This document shows, in pieces, positions 23,270 through 33,325 of a stretch of DNA of 64,000 nucleotides; the stretch's first letter is position 1, and every line of letters begins with the position of its first letter. Source of the stretch: Pseudomonas abieticivorans (GTDB lineage: Bacteria > Pseudomonadota > Gammaproteobacteria > Pseudomonadales > Pseudomonadaceae); the NCBI RefSeq assembly GCF_023509015.1, contig NZ_CP094975.1, positions 5,449,501-5,513,500 of the forward strand. The letters are read 5' to 3'. The position numbers and the translations under genes are program-made. The notes under the pieces were generated by a model. That model ran no database searches, had not been told where the DNA came from, and was given only the letters and a program-made list of their open reading frames with translations.

Positions 23270-25066
23270 CTAACGGTTACTGGTATCGGACTCAAACAAC
23301 GTCGCCAGCTCTGCCCGCGCTTCCTGGGCCGTCTGCATCACCTTGGCGGCGTCATCGCGTACCAGGTATTGCGCCGCCAGCACCTGTTCGTCGTGCTGCT
23401 TGAAACGCTTGATGCGCCAGTTGGCCTGTTCTTCGCTCAAGCCCAGGCCCATCAACGTACGCCGGCTCATCTCCAGGCTTGAATAGTACGTCTCGCGAAT
23501 CGCCTCGGCCCCCACCTCGACCAGGCGGTGCACGTGTTGGCGGTTGCGGGCGCGGGCGATGATCTTCAGGTGCGGGTACAAGCGGTGCACCAGCTCGGCG
23601 GTTTTGATGTTGGTCTCGGGGTCATCGGTGGCGATGATGAAATACTCGGCCTCGCCGACCTTGGCCGCGCTGAGGATTTCGGCCCGCAGCGGGTCGCCAT
23701 AGAACACCGGCATGTTGCCGAAGCTGCGGGTCAACTCGATGGTGTCGACCGAGGTGTCCAGGGCCACGAAGGGGATGTTTTGCGCGCGCAAGATCCGCGA
23801 GACGATCTGGCCCATGCGGCCCATCCCGGCAATCACTACCCGCGGTGCGTCGGTGTCGATGGCCTTGAGGTGCTCCGGCACTGGCACCGGCGGTTTTGGC
23901 CGCGATTTGAGCCAGCGCGCGCAGGCCAACAGAAGCAGCGGGGTGACGGCCATGGACAAGGTGATGGTCAGCAGCAGCGTGTCGTACAGGTGCTGGTCGA
24001 ACAACCCCTGGTCGCGGCCGATCTTGAACACCACGAAGGCAAATTCGCCGCCGGCGGCCAGCACCACGCCCAGGCGCAAGGCACTGATTTTACCGAGCCC
24101 CCCGGCCAGGCGCCCGATCAGCCACAGCAGCGGCAGCTTGATGGCAATCAACAGCAGCATCAGGCCGATCACCGTGGCCGGGGCTTCGTGCAGCAGGCTG
24201 AGGTTGGCGCCCATGCCCACGCTGATGAAAAACAGGCCCAGCAGCAGCCCCTTGAACGGTTCGATCTGCGATTCCAGTTCGTGGCGGTACTCCGAATCTG
24301 CCAGCAGCAGGCCGGCCAGGAATGCCCCCAGCGCCATGGACACGCCGGCCAGGTCCATCAGCCAGGCCGTGCCGATTACCACCAGCAGGGCCGTGGCCGT
24401 GGACACTTCCGGCAGGCCGGTGCGGGCCACGGTGCGGAACACCGGGCGCAACAGGTAACGCCCGCCCACCACCACCACGGCGATGCTGCCTAGCACCCGC
24501 AGGCCATGGTTGAGGCTGTCACCTGGGGCCACGTCGACATTGCCGGCGGCCAGCAGCGGCACCAGCGCGATCAGCGGAATGGCGGCGATGTCCTGGAACA
24601 ACAAGATGGCAAACGCCAACCGCCCATGGGGGCTGTTCAGCTGCTTGCTTTCGGCCAGGCTTTGCAGGCCGAAGGCGGTGGATGACAGGGCGAACCCCAA
24701 GCCCAGTACCACGGCGGTGGGCAACGGTTGGCCGAACGCCAGGATTGCCACCGTACCGATCACCACCCCCGTCAACAGCACCTGGGCCAGGCCCACGCCG
24801 AACACGGCCTTGCGCATCACCCACAGCCGGCGGGGCGACAGTTCCAGGCCAATGATGAACAGCAGTAGCACCACGCCCAGTTCGGAGATGTGCGACACAC
24901 TCTGCGGGTTGCCGATCAGCCCCAGTACTTGCGGGCCGATGATGACACCGGCGAACAGATAGCCGAGCACCGCGCCCAATTGCAGGCGCTTGGCCAATGG
25001 CACGGTAATGACTGCGGCCAGTAGAAACACGACGGCGGCTTGTAGCAGGCTCCCTTCATGGGGCAT
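23270..25066 (-). CDS. KefB/KefC-type monovalent cation:proton antiporter (CPA2) with RCK domain
   Basis: 598-aa protein. Residues about 1-385 form the CPA2 membrane domain with many hydrophobic segments (LGAVLGYLFAGVIIGPQVLG). A cytoplasmic RCK_N/TrkA_N Rossmann domain follows (VVIAGMGRMGQIVSRILRAQ), then a helical tail. Such Kef/Ybal proteins release potassium or exchange cations in response to NAD(H) or glutathione adducts. AAGGAAAA precedes ATG 25066. No KefF/KefG-like partner is seen beside it. Confidence 0.85.
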   Translation of the reverse strand: MPHEGSLLQAAVVFLLAAVITVPLAKRLQLGAVLGYLFAGVIIGPQVLGLIGNPQSVSHISELGVVLLLFIIGLELSPRRLWVMRKAVFGVGLAQVLLTGVVIGTVAILAFGQPLPTAVVLGLGFALSSTAFGLQSLAESKQLNSPHGRLAFAILLFQDIAAIPLIALVPLLAAGNVDVAPGDSLNHGLRVLGSIAVVVVGGRYLLRPVFRTVARTGLPEVSTATALLVVIGTAWLMDLAGVSMALGAFLAGLLLADSEYRHELESQIEPFKGLLLGLFFISVGMGANLSLLHEAPATVIGLMLLLIAIKLPLLWLIGRLAGGLGKISALRLGVVLAAGGEFAFVVFKIGRDQGLFDQHLYDTLLLTITLSMAVTPLLLLACARWLKSRPKPPVPVPEHLKAIDTDAPRVVIAGMGRMGQIVSRILRAQNIPFVALDTSVDTIELTRSFGNMPVFYGDPLRAEILSAAKVGEAEYFIIATDDPETNIKTAELVHRLYPHLKIIARARNRQHVHRLVEVGAEAIRETYYSSLEMSRRTLMGLGLSEEQANWRIKRFKQHDEQVLAAQYLVRDDAAKVMQTAQEARAELATLFESDTSNR

Positions 25067-25167
25067 GGGGTTTTCCTTGACGGTAAGGCGGATACCCCCA
25101 TTCTACAAGCTGTGCGGGGGTATACGTCTGCTTCTCAAGGCTTAAGCGTTCTGAAAGGGGGCAAGGG

Positions 25168-26832
25168 CTAGGACTCGGCGGGCTCGGGTACCTGCACCCG
25201 GTCTGCCTTGGACGGTGGTGCAACGGCCAATGGCGCGAAGCTGCGGGCTTGGGCGGTGCGCCACATGCGTGCGTAGAACTCGGCGGATATCGGCCCTTGC
25301 AGCAACTCCAAAGGCTCCAGGAATACGTGGATCTGGGAAAACAGCCGCACCTCGGTGCTGCTCATGCGCCGCACCAGGTGCTTGGGTTGAAGTTGCCCGG
25401 GGTGGCTCAGGCCGGCCGCACTGAGCATCTCGCCCAGCGCCACCAGGGTGTTGCGGTGAAAGTTGTGTACCCGCTGCGCTTTGTCCGGTACCACCAGGGC
25501 GCGTTGGCGCAGTGGGTCTTGGGTAGCCACGCCCGTGGGGCATTTGTTGGTGTGGCAGCTTTGCGACTGAATACAGCCGACGGCGAACATAAAGCCGCGT
25601 GCCGAGTTGACCCAGTCGGCACCGATGGCCAGCACGCTGGCGATATCGAAGGCACTGACAATCTTGCCGCTGGCACCTAGCTTGATCTGCTCGCGCAGGC
25701 CGGCGCCCACTAGGGTGTTGTGCACGAACAACAGCCCTTCGCGCATCGGCATGCCCATGTTGTCGGTGAACTCGCGGGGCGCCGCACCGGTGCCGCCTTC
25801 CTTGCCGTCGACCACGATAAAGTCCGGCAGGGTGCCGGTTTCCAGCATCGCCTTGACGATGGCCATGAACTCCCAGGGGTGGCCCAGGCACAGCTTGAAC
25901 CCCACCGGCTTGCCGCCAGAGAGCTTGCGCAGGCGAGCGATGAAGTCCAACAGTTGAAGGGGCGTGTTGAACTCCGAGTGTCGCGCAGGCGAGATGCAAT
26001 CGCTGCCCATGTTCACCCCGCGGGTGCTGGCGATTTCCTCGGTCACCTTGTGCCGGGGCAAAATGCCGCCGTGGCCCGGCTTGGCCCCTTGGCTCAGTTT
26101 GATCTCGATCATTTTTACTTGTGGCTGGCGCGCCTGCTCGGCAAAGCGGGCGGGGTCGAAATGCCCGTCCAGGGTTCGGCAGCCAAAATAACCGCTGCCG
26201 ATCTCCCAGATCAGGTCGCCATCGAACTCGCGGTGGTAGGCGCTGATGCTGCCTTCACCGGTGTCGTGGGCAAAGCCGCCCAGGCGCGCGCCCTTGTTCA
26301 ATGCCCGGATGGCGTTGGCGCTGAGGGCGCCAAAACTCATCGCTGAAATATTCAACACCGAGGCACTGTAGGGTTGCAGGCAGGCTGGGCCGCCGATCAC
26401 CACGCGAAACTGCGCAGGGTCGCAGGCATCGCTGGGTAACATGGAGTGGCTGATGAATTCGAAACCGGGTTTATACACGTCGCTCAGGGTGCCAAAAGCC
26501 TTTTCCGCCGGTTGGTTTTTGGCGCGCTGGTAAACGATCGAACGCTGGGCGCGGGAGAAGGGCAGTTGTTCGTCATCGCCTTCGAGCAGGTATTGGCGGA
26601 TTTCCGGGCGGATGGTTTCCATCAAATAGCGAATGTTGCCCAGGATAGGGTAGTTGCGGCGTACCGAGTGGTGGGTTTGCAGCAGGTCGTTAAGGCCGAT
26701 CAGGCTGAGCAGGCCAGTCAGGCTGGTCAGCACCGCAAGCCAGGGCGTCATCGTCAGGCAGGCCAGGCTTGCCACCGTGAACAGCACGCAGGCGACCAAT
26801 AGGGCGTAGCGACTCAAGAGCGATATTTTCAT
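25168..26832 (-). CDS. FMN-binding glutamate-synthase family protein
   Basis: 554-aa protein with two N-terminal membrane segments (residues about 8-50) and a GltS-like FMN (Glu_synthase) domain: NISAMSFGALSANAIRALN, GEGSISAYH, IEIKLSQGAKPGHGG, and the FeS-type cysteines in CIQSQSCHTNKCPTG. It lacks the amidotransferase part of true glutamate synthase. These membrane-anchored proteins are common in Pseudomonas and their reaction is not established. ATG 26832. Confidence 0.85.
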   Translation of the reverse strand: MKISLLSRYALLVACVLFTVASLACLTMTPWLAVLTSLTGLLSLIGLNDLLQTHHSVRRNYPILGNIRYLMETIRPEIRQYLLEGDDEQLPFSRAQRSIVYQRAKNQPAEKAFGTLSDVYKPGFEFISHSMLPSDACDPAQFRVVIGGPACLQPYSASVLNISAMSFGALSANAIRALNKGARLGGFAHDTGEGSISAYHREFDGDLIWEIGSGYFGCRTLDGHFDPARFAEQARQPQVKMIEIKLSQGAKPGHGGILPRHKVTEEIASTRGVNMGSDCISPARHSEFNTPLQLLDFIARLRKLSGGKPVGFKLCLGHPWEFMAIVKAMLETGTLPDFIVVDGKEGGTGAAPREFTDNMGMPMREGLLFVHNTLVGAGLREQIKLGASGKIVSAFDIASVLAIGADWVNSARGFMFAVGCIQSQSCHTNKCPTGVATQDPLRQRALVVPDKAQRVHNFHRNTLVALGEMLSAAGLSHPGQLQPKHLVRRMSSTEVRLFSQIHVFLEPLELLQGPISAEFYARMWRTAQARSFAPLAVAPPSKADRVQVPEPAES

Positions 26833-26859
26833 TATTGTTCCTTGCAGCAGGCATGGGGT

Positions 26860-27351
26860 TCAGCGTGGCACGCCACCGTCACGAATCTGGTCATAGCGCG
26901 CTTGCAGTTCCTGGCGCTGTTGCTTGCGCAATTGGCCCTGGGCGTAGCGCCGCAGTTCGGTCGGGGTATCGGGCAGCAGGGCGCGGACGGGGCAGGGGCG
27001 CCCGTCGGTGTCGATGGCCACCATGGTGAAATAGCAACTGTTGGTATGGCGCACGGTGCGCTCGTGGATGTTCTCGGTCATGACCTTCACGCCGACTTCC
27101 AGTGACGTGCGCCCGGTGTAGTTGACCGAAGCAAGAAAGGTCACCAGTTCGCCAACGTGGATCGGCTCCTTGAAGATCACCTGGTCGACCGACAAGGTCA
27201 CCACGTAGCGGCCGGCATAACGTTTGGCACAGGCGAATGCCACTTCATCGAGCATCTTGAGCAGCGCGCCACCATGCACGTTGCCGGAGAAATTGGCTTT
27301 GTCGGGGGTCATGAGCACGCTCATGCTCAACTGATAACTGCCGGGTTCCAT
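26860..27351 (-). CDS. Acyl-CoA thioesterase (hotdog fold, YciA-like)
   Basis: 163-aa hotdog thioesterase: N-terminal MTPDKANFSGNVHGGALLKM with the catalytic-region Asn/His-Gly-Gly, then DQVIFKEPIHVGELVTF, as in YciA/BACH-type enzymes that hydrolyse acyl-CoA. The GNVHGG motif is the family signature. It lies 27 bp upstream of the FMN glutamate-synthase-like gene in the same direction and may be cotranscribed. Confidence 0.85.
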   Translation of the reverse strand: MEPGSYQLSMSVLMTPDKANFSGNVHGGALLKMLDEVAFACAKRYAGRYVVTLSVDQVIFKEPIHVGELVTFLASVNYTGRTSLEVGVKVMTENIHERTVRHTNSCYFTMVAIDTDGRPCPVRALLPDTPTELRRYAQGQLRKQQRQELQARYDQIRDGGVPR

Positions 27352-27585
27352 AAAAACCTCATCACGGTAGGCTTATCGACCTTGCGCCATGTTGGCCTGG
27401 CGCTCCAGGCCTTGGGTGTGCAGTGCTGGAGGGTTTGGAAGGTAGCAGCTGGGCAAGTTAGTTAGCTAGCTATCAAAATGTAAGGGAGCATTGCCCACCC
27501 CGTAACAATGCAAAGGGCTGAGGTTGGCGTGGTGTTTGCTTTCATTCGGGCAGACCTCTTTCGAATCGCTCCCGGAGATGCCCGC

Positions 27586-27735
27586 ATGTACAGTGCCAAT
27601 ATGTGCCGTAACCACTTCAACCAAGCCTCTGCCCCAGCCCCTGCGGCGCCAGACCTGGATGGCGTGTGGTGGTTCACCCTGTGCGCGAGCGTGGCGGTGG
27701 TGCTCGGTATCGGTGCGTTCGTGGCGATGACTTGA
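27586..27735 (+). CDS. Small single-pass membrane protein (49 aa)
   Basis: The ATG at 27586 has GGAG 8 nt upstream. The product has a Pro/Ala-rich start and one C-terminal membrane segment (WWFTLCASVAVVLGIGAFVA). The in-frame GTG/ATG upstream adds 26 residues with no support. The combination of ribosome-binding site and membrane segment makes a real small protein likely; function unknown. Confidence 0.5.
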   Translation: MYSANMCRNHFNQASAPAPAAPDLDGVWWFTLCASVAVVLGIGAFVAMT

Positions 27736-27849
27736 GGGCAGATTGGGCAATTTTGTAACCCGCGCCGTGCCTTGAGCCATTGGTTTGAACTGCAACTGCG
27801 GCCCGAGGGTCTAGTAGTAACGACTACTACCCACCCGGAGCGCCGCCCC

Positions 27850-28293
27850 ATGAATATTTTCGAAGCCCTGCGAGAAAGCCATGACCGCCAGCGCACCTAC
27901 GCGGTGGCCTTGATCCAGACCCACGGCGAAAGCGAGCAGCGTGCCGAGGCTTACCAGCAACTCAAAGATGAACTCCACGCCCATGAGACGGCCGAGGAGC
28001 GGTTCTTCTACGTTCCGCTGATGAAGCTCGATGGCGGCGTGGATCTCAGCCGGCATGCCATTTCCGAGCACCACGAGATGGATGAGTTGATGGAGCAGCT
28101 GGACGAGACCGAGATGAGCAGCCCCGCGTGGCTGGCCACCGCCAAGAAGCTGGCCGACAAAGTGCATCACCACTTGAAGGAAGAGGAGCAGAAGTTCTTC
28201 CAGGTGGCGGGCAAGTTGCTCGAAGACCAGCAGAAAGAAACCTTGGCCGGGAAATACATCAAGGAATTCAACGAGCAGTTGGGCGAGGCATAA
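27850..28293 (+). CDS. Hemerythrin HHE-domain protein
   Basis: 147-aa all-helical protein with the HHE iron-binding pattern: His in RESHDRQR, HAHETAEERFFY, HAISEHHEMDEL and HHHLKEEEQKFF. HHE proteins bind a di-iron site and are linked to nitric oxide, oxygen or iron sensing and repair. Start ATG 27850; the upstream frame extension has no ribosome-binding site. Confidence 0.85.
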   Translation: MNIFEALRESHDRQRTYAVALIQTHGESEQRAEAYQQLKDELHAHETAEERFFYVPLMKLDGGVDLSRHAISEHHEMDELMEQLDETEMSSPAWLATAKKLADKVHHHLKEEEQKFFQVAGKLLEDQQKETLAGKYIKEFNEQLGEA

Positions 28294-28333
28294 GTCACGC
28301 AACTCCAACAGGCCATGGCGCGTTGCAACCGAT

Positions 28334-28358
28334 ATGGGAGCAGGCTTGCCTGCGATGC
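28334..28358 (+). repeat. REP-like element, second family
   Basis: atgggagcaggcttgcctgc followed by gatg is a degenerate palindromic copy of the family at 18825-18850, and both are preceded by a similar gcgttgcaac stretch. Confidence 0.55.
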
Positions 28359-28593
28359 GCCGCGCAGGCGGCGCTCGATCTAAAGAGCGCTAAAGCTCTA
28401 TGGCCTGGCGCGGGGTGGCTTGATGTCATCCCAAGCCGCAATCCTCTACATCGCGAGCCCGTAACCTGAACCTCAGGTGAACAATCTCGATTTTGCCCCC
28501 TGCTTCATCACTTTTTTACGCCTTTTTCACCGCTTCCCAGCCAAACTTGCACGGGTCAATCATTACAAAGACGATCCCCGTGAGGCCCGCCCC

Positions 28594-29193
28594 TTGGAAG
28601 CGTTGAACCGCTCGCTGTTTCTACTGATCAATGCCGGTGCCGACCCCGCGCCCTGGAGCCTGTGGCTGGCGACGGTGTTGGCTCAATGGCTGATTTACCT
28701 GATCCTGCCGCTGCTGGCCGTGCTCTGGCTGTGGGGCCGCCGTTCGACCCGCGAAGCGGTGTTGCTGGCGGCGCTCAGCCTGTTGCTGGCGCTGGGCTGC
28801 AACCTGCTGATTTTCGCGGTCAGCTTCCACCCGCGTCCGTTCATGATACCGCTGGGCCACAACTTCCTGCCGCACAAGGCCGAAACCTCGTTCCCCAGCG
28901 ACCACGCCGTGGTGTTTTTCTCGGTGGGCCTGGGGCTGGTCTGGGGCCAGATGCGTCGACTCGGTGCTTGGCTAGTGGCCTTGGGTGTTGCCGTGGGAGC
29001 GTCGCGGGTTTACTTGGGCGTGCACTTTCCGTTCGACATCATCGGTGCCTTGCTGGTGGCCACGGCCAGCAGTTGGGCAGTGCTTGCGCTGTTGAACACA
29101 CACCAGCTCAAGGCGCGCCTGCTTGATGGTGCACAAGGCCTGTACCGGCGCGTTTTCGCCCTACCTATTACTAAAGGCTGGGTGCAGGATTGA
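28594..29193 (+). CDS. PAP2-superfamily phosphatase (undecaprenyl-diphosphatase BcrC type)
   Basis: 199-aa membrane phosphatase. The PAP2 motifs K-x6-RP (HPRPFM region), SFPSDHAVVFF (PSGH-type) and SRVYLGVHFPFDIIGA (SRxxxxxHxxxD) are intact, with about five membrane segments. It likely dephosphorylates undecaprenyl diphosphate or a related lipid in the periplasm. The start TTG 28594 (MEALNRSLFLLINAG) is chosen from family length; the frame is open from GTG 28477, so 39 more residues are possible. Confidence 0.78.
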   Translation: MEALNRSLFLLINAGADPAPWSLWLATVLAQWLIYLILPLLAVLWLWGRRSTREAVLLAALSLLLALGCNLLIFAVSFHPRPFMIPLGHNFLPHKAETSFPSDHAVVFFSVGLGLVWGQMRRLGAWLVALGVAVGASRVYLGVHFPFDIIGALLVATASSWAVLALLNTHQLKARLLDGAQGLYRRVFALPITKGWVQD

Positions 29194-29237
29194 CCGCCTG
29201 CAGCGCCTTTTCTATCCCCCTCTCAAGGAAGACCTGA

Positions 29238-30848
29238 ATGTCATCCAGCCTGAGCGCACGGCCGACGCCGGCGCAGCTTCGCCAGTCCCTGTTACTGGGG
29301 GCGCTTGCCCTGGTGCTGTTCGTTATTGGTAATTATCAGCAGTCGGTGATCGGTTTCGATTCGCGCTTCGTCATGTTTGCCCAGGAAATGCTGCGCCACG
29401 GCCCCAGCTTTTTCCCTACCACTTATGGTGAACCGTATGCCGATTATTCGGCCACCTCGACCCTGTTCAGCTACTTGCTGTCGCTGCCTTTTGGCCAGGT
29501 AACCAGCCTGACGGCCTGGCTGCCGACCTCGATCGCCAGTGCCGTGATCGTGACCTTGATGTACCGACTGCTGGCCCCGTTTTCCACGCGGTGGGCACTG
29601 GCCAGCGTGGCGCTGTTGCTGCTCAGCGTGACGTTCATCAGCGAGACCCGTGCCGTGTCGCTGGACCAGATGCTGGCGGCGGTGGCCTTCGCGGTGTTCT
29701 ACCTGGGCTATGCCCATGATCACTTCGGCGCGCCGCGACGCTTGGCCGGGCTGTTTGCGTTGTTGCTACTGGGCTTTGCCATCCGCGGGCCGATCGGCCT
29801 GGTGGTGCCCACTGGCATGCTGTGCAGCTACTACCTGTTGAGCGGCCAGTACCGGCGTCTGTTCGCGTTTGGCTTTGCCGCGTTGGCGCTGCTGGGCATC
29901 TGCATCGGCTTGTTGCTGTGGCTGGCGCAGTTGAGCGGCGGGGCGGCGTTCGTGCAGGACGTGATCCGCATGCAAGTCACCGGGCGCATCGATGGCAGCG
30001 AAGGCTCGAGCAGCGTGGTGTATTACTTCACCAGTTCCCTGGGCAATTACGCGATGGCCTACCCGTTGGCGATCCTGGCGGGGTTGGCGGTAGTGTTGAA
30101 CCGCGCCCAGCCGCGGGGGCCGGCGCTGCGCCTGTTGGGTTTTTGCGCCGCGGCGGGGTTGATCGTGATGGTCGGCCTGTCCATCCCCATGGCCAAAAAG
30201 GCCCGCTACATGCTGCCCATGTTGCCCATGGCAGCGATCATCGCCGCTTACCCGTTCCAGGGTGCGCAGGGGCGGGTGTTCGCCGGGCTGCGTGCATTGA
30301 TCCACCTTATCTGGCTGCTGTTGCCGGCCTTGTCGATCGGCGGTGTGCTGTACGCCCACAAGCGTTTCCCAGAGCTTGTGCCGCCTCCCGCTGGGCTGCT
30401 GGGCCTGCTGGCCGCCTTGCAGTTGATTGCCGTGGCGGCCCTGGTCAAGCCGGGCATGCGCGTGGTGGGGCCGGCCGCGTGCGCCGTGTTGGCTACCTGG
30501 GCCAGCTACATAATGGTGCTGGAACCGGCCGAGCGGGGCATGTACGACACGCGCCAGTTCAGCCAGGCGGTGTACCGGCAGGTGCGGCAAGCGCCGGCAC
30601 CGCTGGTGCTGTATGGCATGGGCAAGGATGCCAAGGCGATCAAGTTCATGGTCAATATCGACGCCGACCTGCGGCCAGTGTTCAGCGATGCGCCGGATCA
30701 ATTGGCGGCGCAAGCGGGCCCGGCCTACGTGATGATGAGCGACAGTGACCTGCGCAAATTGCCCCCTGCGACCGCCGCCTTGCTGGCGCCGGTGTTGAGC
30801 GGGATGTTCGACAAGGATGGCTACCAACTGCTGCGCCTGGCCCCCTGA
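29238..30848 (+). CDS. Membrane glycosyltransferase, GT39/ArnT-like
   Basis: 536-aa polytopic protein of the dolichyl-phosphate-mannose/ArnT (PMT_2) superfamily. The first periplasmic loop holds the acidic motif in VIGFDSRFVMFAQEML, which replaces the usual DE-x-R-Y pattern. About 10 to 12 membrane segments follow, then a soluble C-terminal part. It probably moves a sugar from a polyprenyl-phosphate donor to lipid A or another envelope acceptor. It starts 45 bp after the PAP2 gene. Confidence 0.78.
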   Translation: MSSSLSARPTPAQLRQSLLLGALALVLFVIGNYQQSVIGFDSRFVMFAQEMLRHGPSFFPTTYGEPYADYSATSTLFSYLLSLPFGQVTSLTAWLPTSIASAVIVTLMYRLLAPFSTRWALASVALLLLSVTFISETRAVSLDQMLAAVAFAVFYLGYAHDHFGAPRRLAGLFALLLLGFAIRGPIGLVVPTGMLCSYYLLSGQYRRLFAFGFAALALLGICIGLLLWLAQLSGGAAFVQDVIRMQVTGRIDGSEGSSSVVYYFTSSLGNYAMAYPLAILAGLAVVLNRAQPRGPALRLLGFCAAAGLIVMVGLSIPMAKKARYMLPMLPMAAIIAAYPFQGAQGRVFAGLRALIHLIWLLLPALSIGGVLYAHKRFPELVPPPAGLLGLLAALQLIAVAALVKPGMRVVGPAACAVLATWASYIMVLEPAERGMYDTRQFSQAVYRQVRQAPAPLVLYGMGKDAKAIKFMVNIDADLRPVFSDAPDQLAAQAGPAYVMMSDSDLRKLPPATAALLAPVLSGMFDKDGYQLLRLAP

Positions 30849-31493
30849 TCACTGGCCCTTGAGCTGGGCCGCCTGCCAGTCCTGGGCCTGCATCACGCCC
30901 AGCACCCGGGGTTTGCCGGCGTGGGCCAGGGAGATGAACAGCGCGCTGCCATAATCGCTGGCATCGGCATGGGCGTAACCCAGCGTGCTTTCGATCTTGC
31001 TCATGCAAGCACTGTGGGTGACCAGCATCAGGTTGCGCTGCGGGCCCTTGTAGCGTGCGATTTGCGCGAGCATCGTCTTGTCGCAGGTATACAGCCAGGC
31101 CAGTTGCGGGCTGGGCACGCCAAACATCGAGTGGGCGGTCTGCTGGGTGCGGATCAAAGGGCTGGTGACCACGTCGGTGTGGGCCATGCCCAGTCGGTTG
31201 AACGCTTGGCCCATTTGCGCGGCTGCCGCGTCACCCTGCAGGCTGATGCCGTCCTCCGGGCCCAGGCACGGGTGGCCGGAACGGTCGCAACGTTCGACGT
31301 GGCGCACGATCACCACCACGTTGCCCCGTTGCCATTGCCGGTACAGGCCACTGGCGTCCAGCGCACCGCGATGGCCCAGGTCGGTGGGTGATTTCTGCCA
31401 CGCGGCAAAGCCTGCCACCAGCAGCGGTACGGTAAGGGCGCCAACCCCCAGTGCCCATCGATTGAACCGCGATTTAGTGAACGAAACGGCCAT
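30849..31493 (-). CDS. Histidine phosphatase, Ais-like
   Basis: 214-aa histidine-phosphatase-superfamily protein. A single N-terminal membrane anchor or signal (WALGVGALTVPLLVAGFAAW) is followed by the phosphohistidine motif VRHVERC and a later catalytic His in LVTHSACM. Ais-type members act on lipopolysaccharide core heptose phosphate. ATG 31493 with GGAG 10 nt upstream is preferred to TTG 31517. It is convergent with the glycosyltransferase at 29238; the stops are adjacent. Confidence 0.78.
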   Translation of the reverse strand: MAVSFTKSRFNRWALGVGALTVPLLVAGFAAWQKSPTDLGHRGALDASGLYRQWQRGNVVVIVRHVERCDRSGHPCLGPEDGISLQGDAAAAQMGQAFNRLGMAHTDVVTSPLIRTQQTAHSMFGVPSPQLAWLYTCDKTMLAQIARYKGPQRNLMLVTHSACMSKIESTLGYAHADASDYGSALFISLAHAGKPRVLGVMQAQDWQAAQLKGQ

Positions 31494-31577
31494 CACCACC
31501 ACGCTCCGGGCGCACAAGGGTAGTGGCCAATCTAGCGCATGGCGGCCTTCGCGACAGTGAAATCGGCGTGAAACTTT

Positions 31578-33140
31578 TTACCCCTGCGGCGGGCTGTAGA
31601 GGCGCGCTCGCGCATCCCCCACGGTGCGTTCGGCGAGCTTGTTCCAAGTGGGTGGGATGTGCGCGAAATCGTCCGCCGGGTCACTGCTGCCGATCAGCCA
31701 CACGCGCCCCTTGGCCTGGGGCAGCGCTTGCAAGGTATCCAGGTAGAGGGTGCTGGCGTCCTGGTTCACCAGGGTGCCGAAGCCATAGTCGTTGGGCCGG
31801 CTGGAGGTGCCGTTGGGCAGCGTCGGGGTGTACAGCTGCGGCGTCACGCCGGTGCGATCGTAATACACGTAGGGGAAATACCAGAACAGGTCGCTGATGA
31901 TGATCCGATCACCCTGGGCATAGTGCTGGTTGACGTAGCCGACCAGGCTATCGAACTGCGGTTCCTGGACCGTGTAGTCGTTTTTCAGGCCCACGCCGCA
32001 CACGCCGATCACCAGTACCAGCAAGGCGCCGGCCAGCCAGCGACTGCGCTGCTGAAGGCGGTCGATGAAGATCGCCACGATCAGCGGCAGGCCCAGGGCT
32101 GCGAACATCAGGTAACGCTCCACCAGCAGGGGCGAGGCAAACGACACCAGGTAGATCACCGCCAACGGCACGAAGGTGTAGCACACCAACAGTGCCTGGA
32201 GGCGATGTGCCGAGCGATCACCCAGGGCCACCGCCGCCGCAATTGCCGCCAGCGCCGCCGGCAGCAGCAGGTAGGGCACGGCGGGCACGTCCAGGCCATC
32301 GCTCAAGGTCATGAACTGCCAGAAGGTGGAAGGCAACGAATAGCGGGTCATGGCCGGGATCCAGCCGACGTCGCCGCCCACGCGCAGTTGATCCAGGTTC
32401 TGCAACTGGTCTACCAGGCTGGGGATCCAGGGGCTGTACAGCAACACGATCAGGGCATTGGCCGCCCACCAGGCCTTGCGGGTGATCAACCGGGGTGGCT
32501 GGTTGCGCACCAACAGCAGGTAGGTCCAGTGCGCCAACACGCACAGGCCGGTGAAGTAGTGGGTGTAGAAACTGGCGGTCATCAGCAGCACGTAGATCGC
32601 CAGGTAGCGCAAGCGGTCCGGGCGGTTCACCCAATACACCAACGCCAGCGTCGCGCCCATCAGCCACAGGCCCATGAACGAGTACATGCGCACTTCCTGG
32701 CTGTAGCGCACGGCGATCGGCAGCAAGGCCAGCAAGACGCCGGCCAGCACGGCCGCAGGGCGGGTGGCGATCAGGCGCACCAGCCACATGCCCAAGGCCA
32801 CCGTGGCAATGCCCGGCAGTACGCTCAGGGTGCGAATCGACAGCAGGCTGTTACCAAACAGCTCGATCCAGCCATGCAGCAGCAGGTAATACAGCGGGGG
32901 GTGCACGTCATGGGCACTGTGAAACCAGATCAGCAGGGGCGAGTGCTGACTCATCAACAGGCTGGAGCCTTCGTCGCACCAGATCGCCGAGGCCGTGGCG
33001 TCGTAGAAGCGCACGCCGGCGGCCAGCATCAGGATCGGCAACAGCCACAGGCCGCGTGCCCAGTGGGTCAGCGGGGCAATTCCCAGTGCGGGGAAATGCC
33101 CAAGGGGCTCCTGGGTGCCATCACTGCGTTGAAAATTCAT
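31578..33140 (-). CDS. Membrane glycosyltransferase, GT39 (PMT_2) family
   Basis: 520-aa polytopic glycosyltransferase. The family acidic motif is visible as AIWCDEGSSLLM in the first periplasmic loop, with HPPLYYLLLHGW after it; about 11 membrane segments follow, with a soluble end. ATG 33140 has AGGTGGGG upstream. It is divergent from the histidine kinase gene and on the same strand as the phosphatase gene. The acceptor is unknown. Confidence 0.8.
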   Translation of the reverse strand: MNFQRSDGTQEPLGHFPALGIAPLTHWARGLWLLPILMLAAGVRFYDATASAIWCDEGSSLLMSQHSPLLIWFHSAHDVHPPLYYLLLHGWIELFGNSLLSIRTLSVLPGIATVALGMWLVRLIATRPAAVLAGVLLALLPIAVRYSQEVRMYSFMGLWLMGATLALVYWVNRPDRLRYLAIYVLLMTASFYTHYFTGLCVLAHWTYLLLVRNQPPRLITRKAWWAANALIVLLYSPWIPSLVDQLQNLDQLRVGGDVGWIPAMTRYSLPSTFWQFMTLSDGLDVPAVPYLLLPAALAAIAAAVALGDRSAHRLQALLVCYTFVPLAVIYLVSFASPLLVERYLMFAALGLPLIVAIFIDRLQQRSRWLAGALLVLVIGVCGVGLKNDYTVQEPQFDSLVGYVNQHYAQGDRIIISDLFWYFPYVYYDRTGVTPQLYTPTLPNGTSSRPNDYGFGTLVNQDASTLYLDTLQALPQAKGRVWLIGSSDPADDFAHIPPTWNKLAERTVGDARARLYSPPQG

Positions 33141-33325
33141 CCCCACCTGACGCCCTCGTTCACACCGTTTGCAATGGGCGCCAGCTTAGCGCGTCCGGCC
33201 AACGCGTTACAGCAGCACGGCGACCGGTTCGAGTTGCGTGAACCGCTGGGGCTCGCTATCGTCGCGCTTCTAGCGCACACCCGCAGTCGCGGGTTGCGGT
33301 TTTGTAAAAAATACTATGGAACACC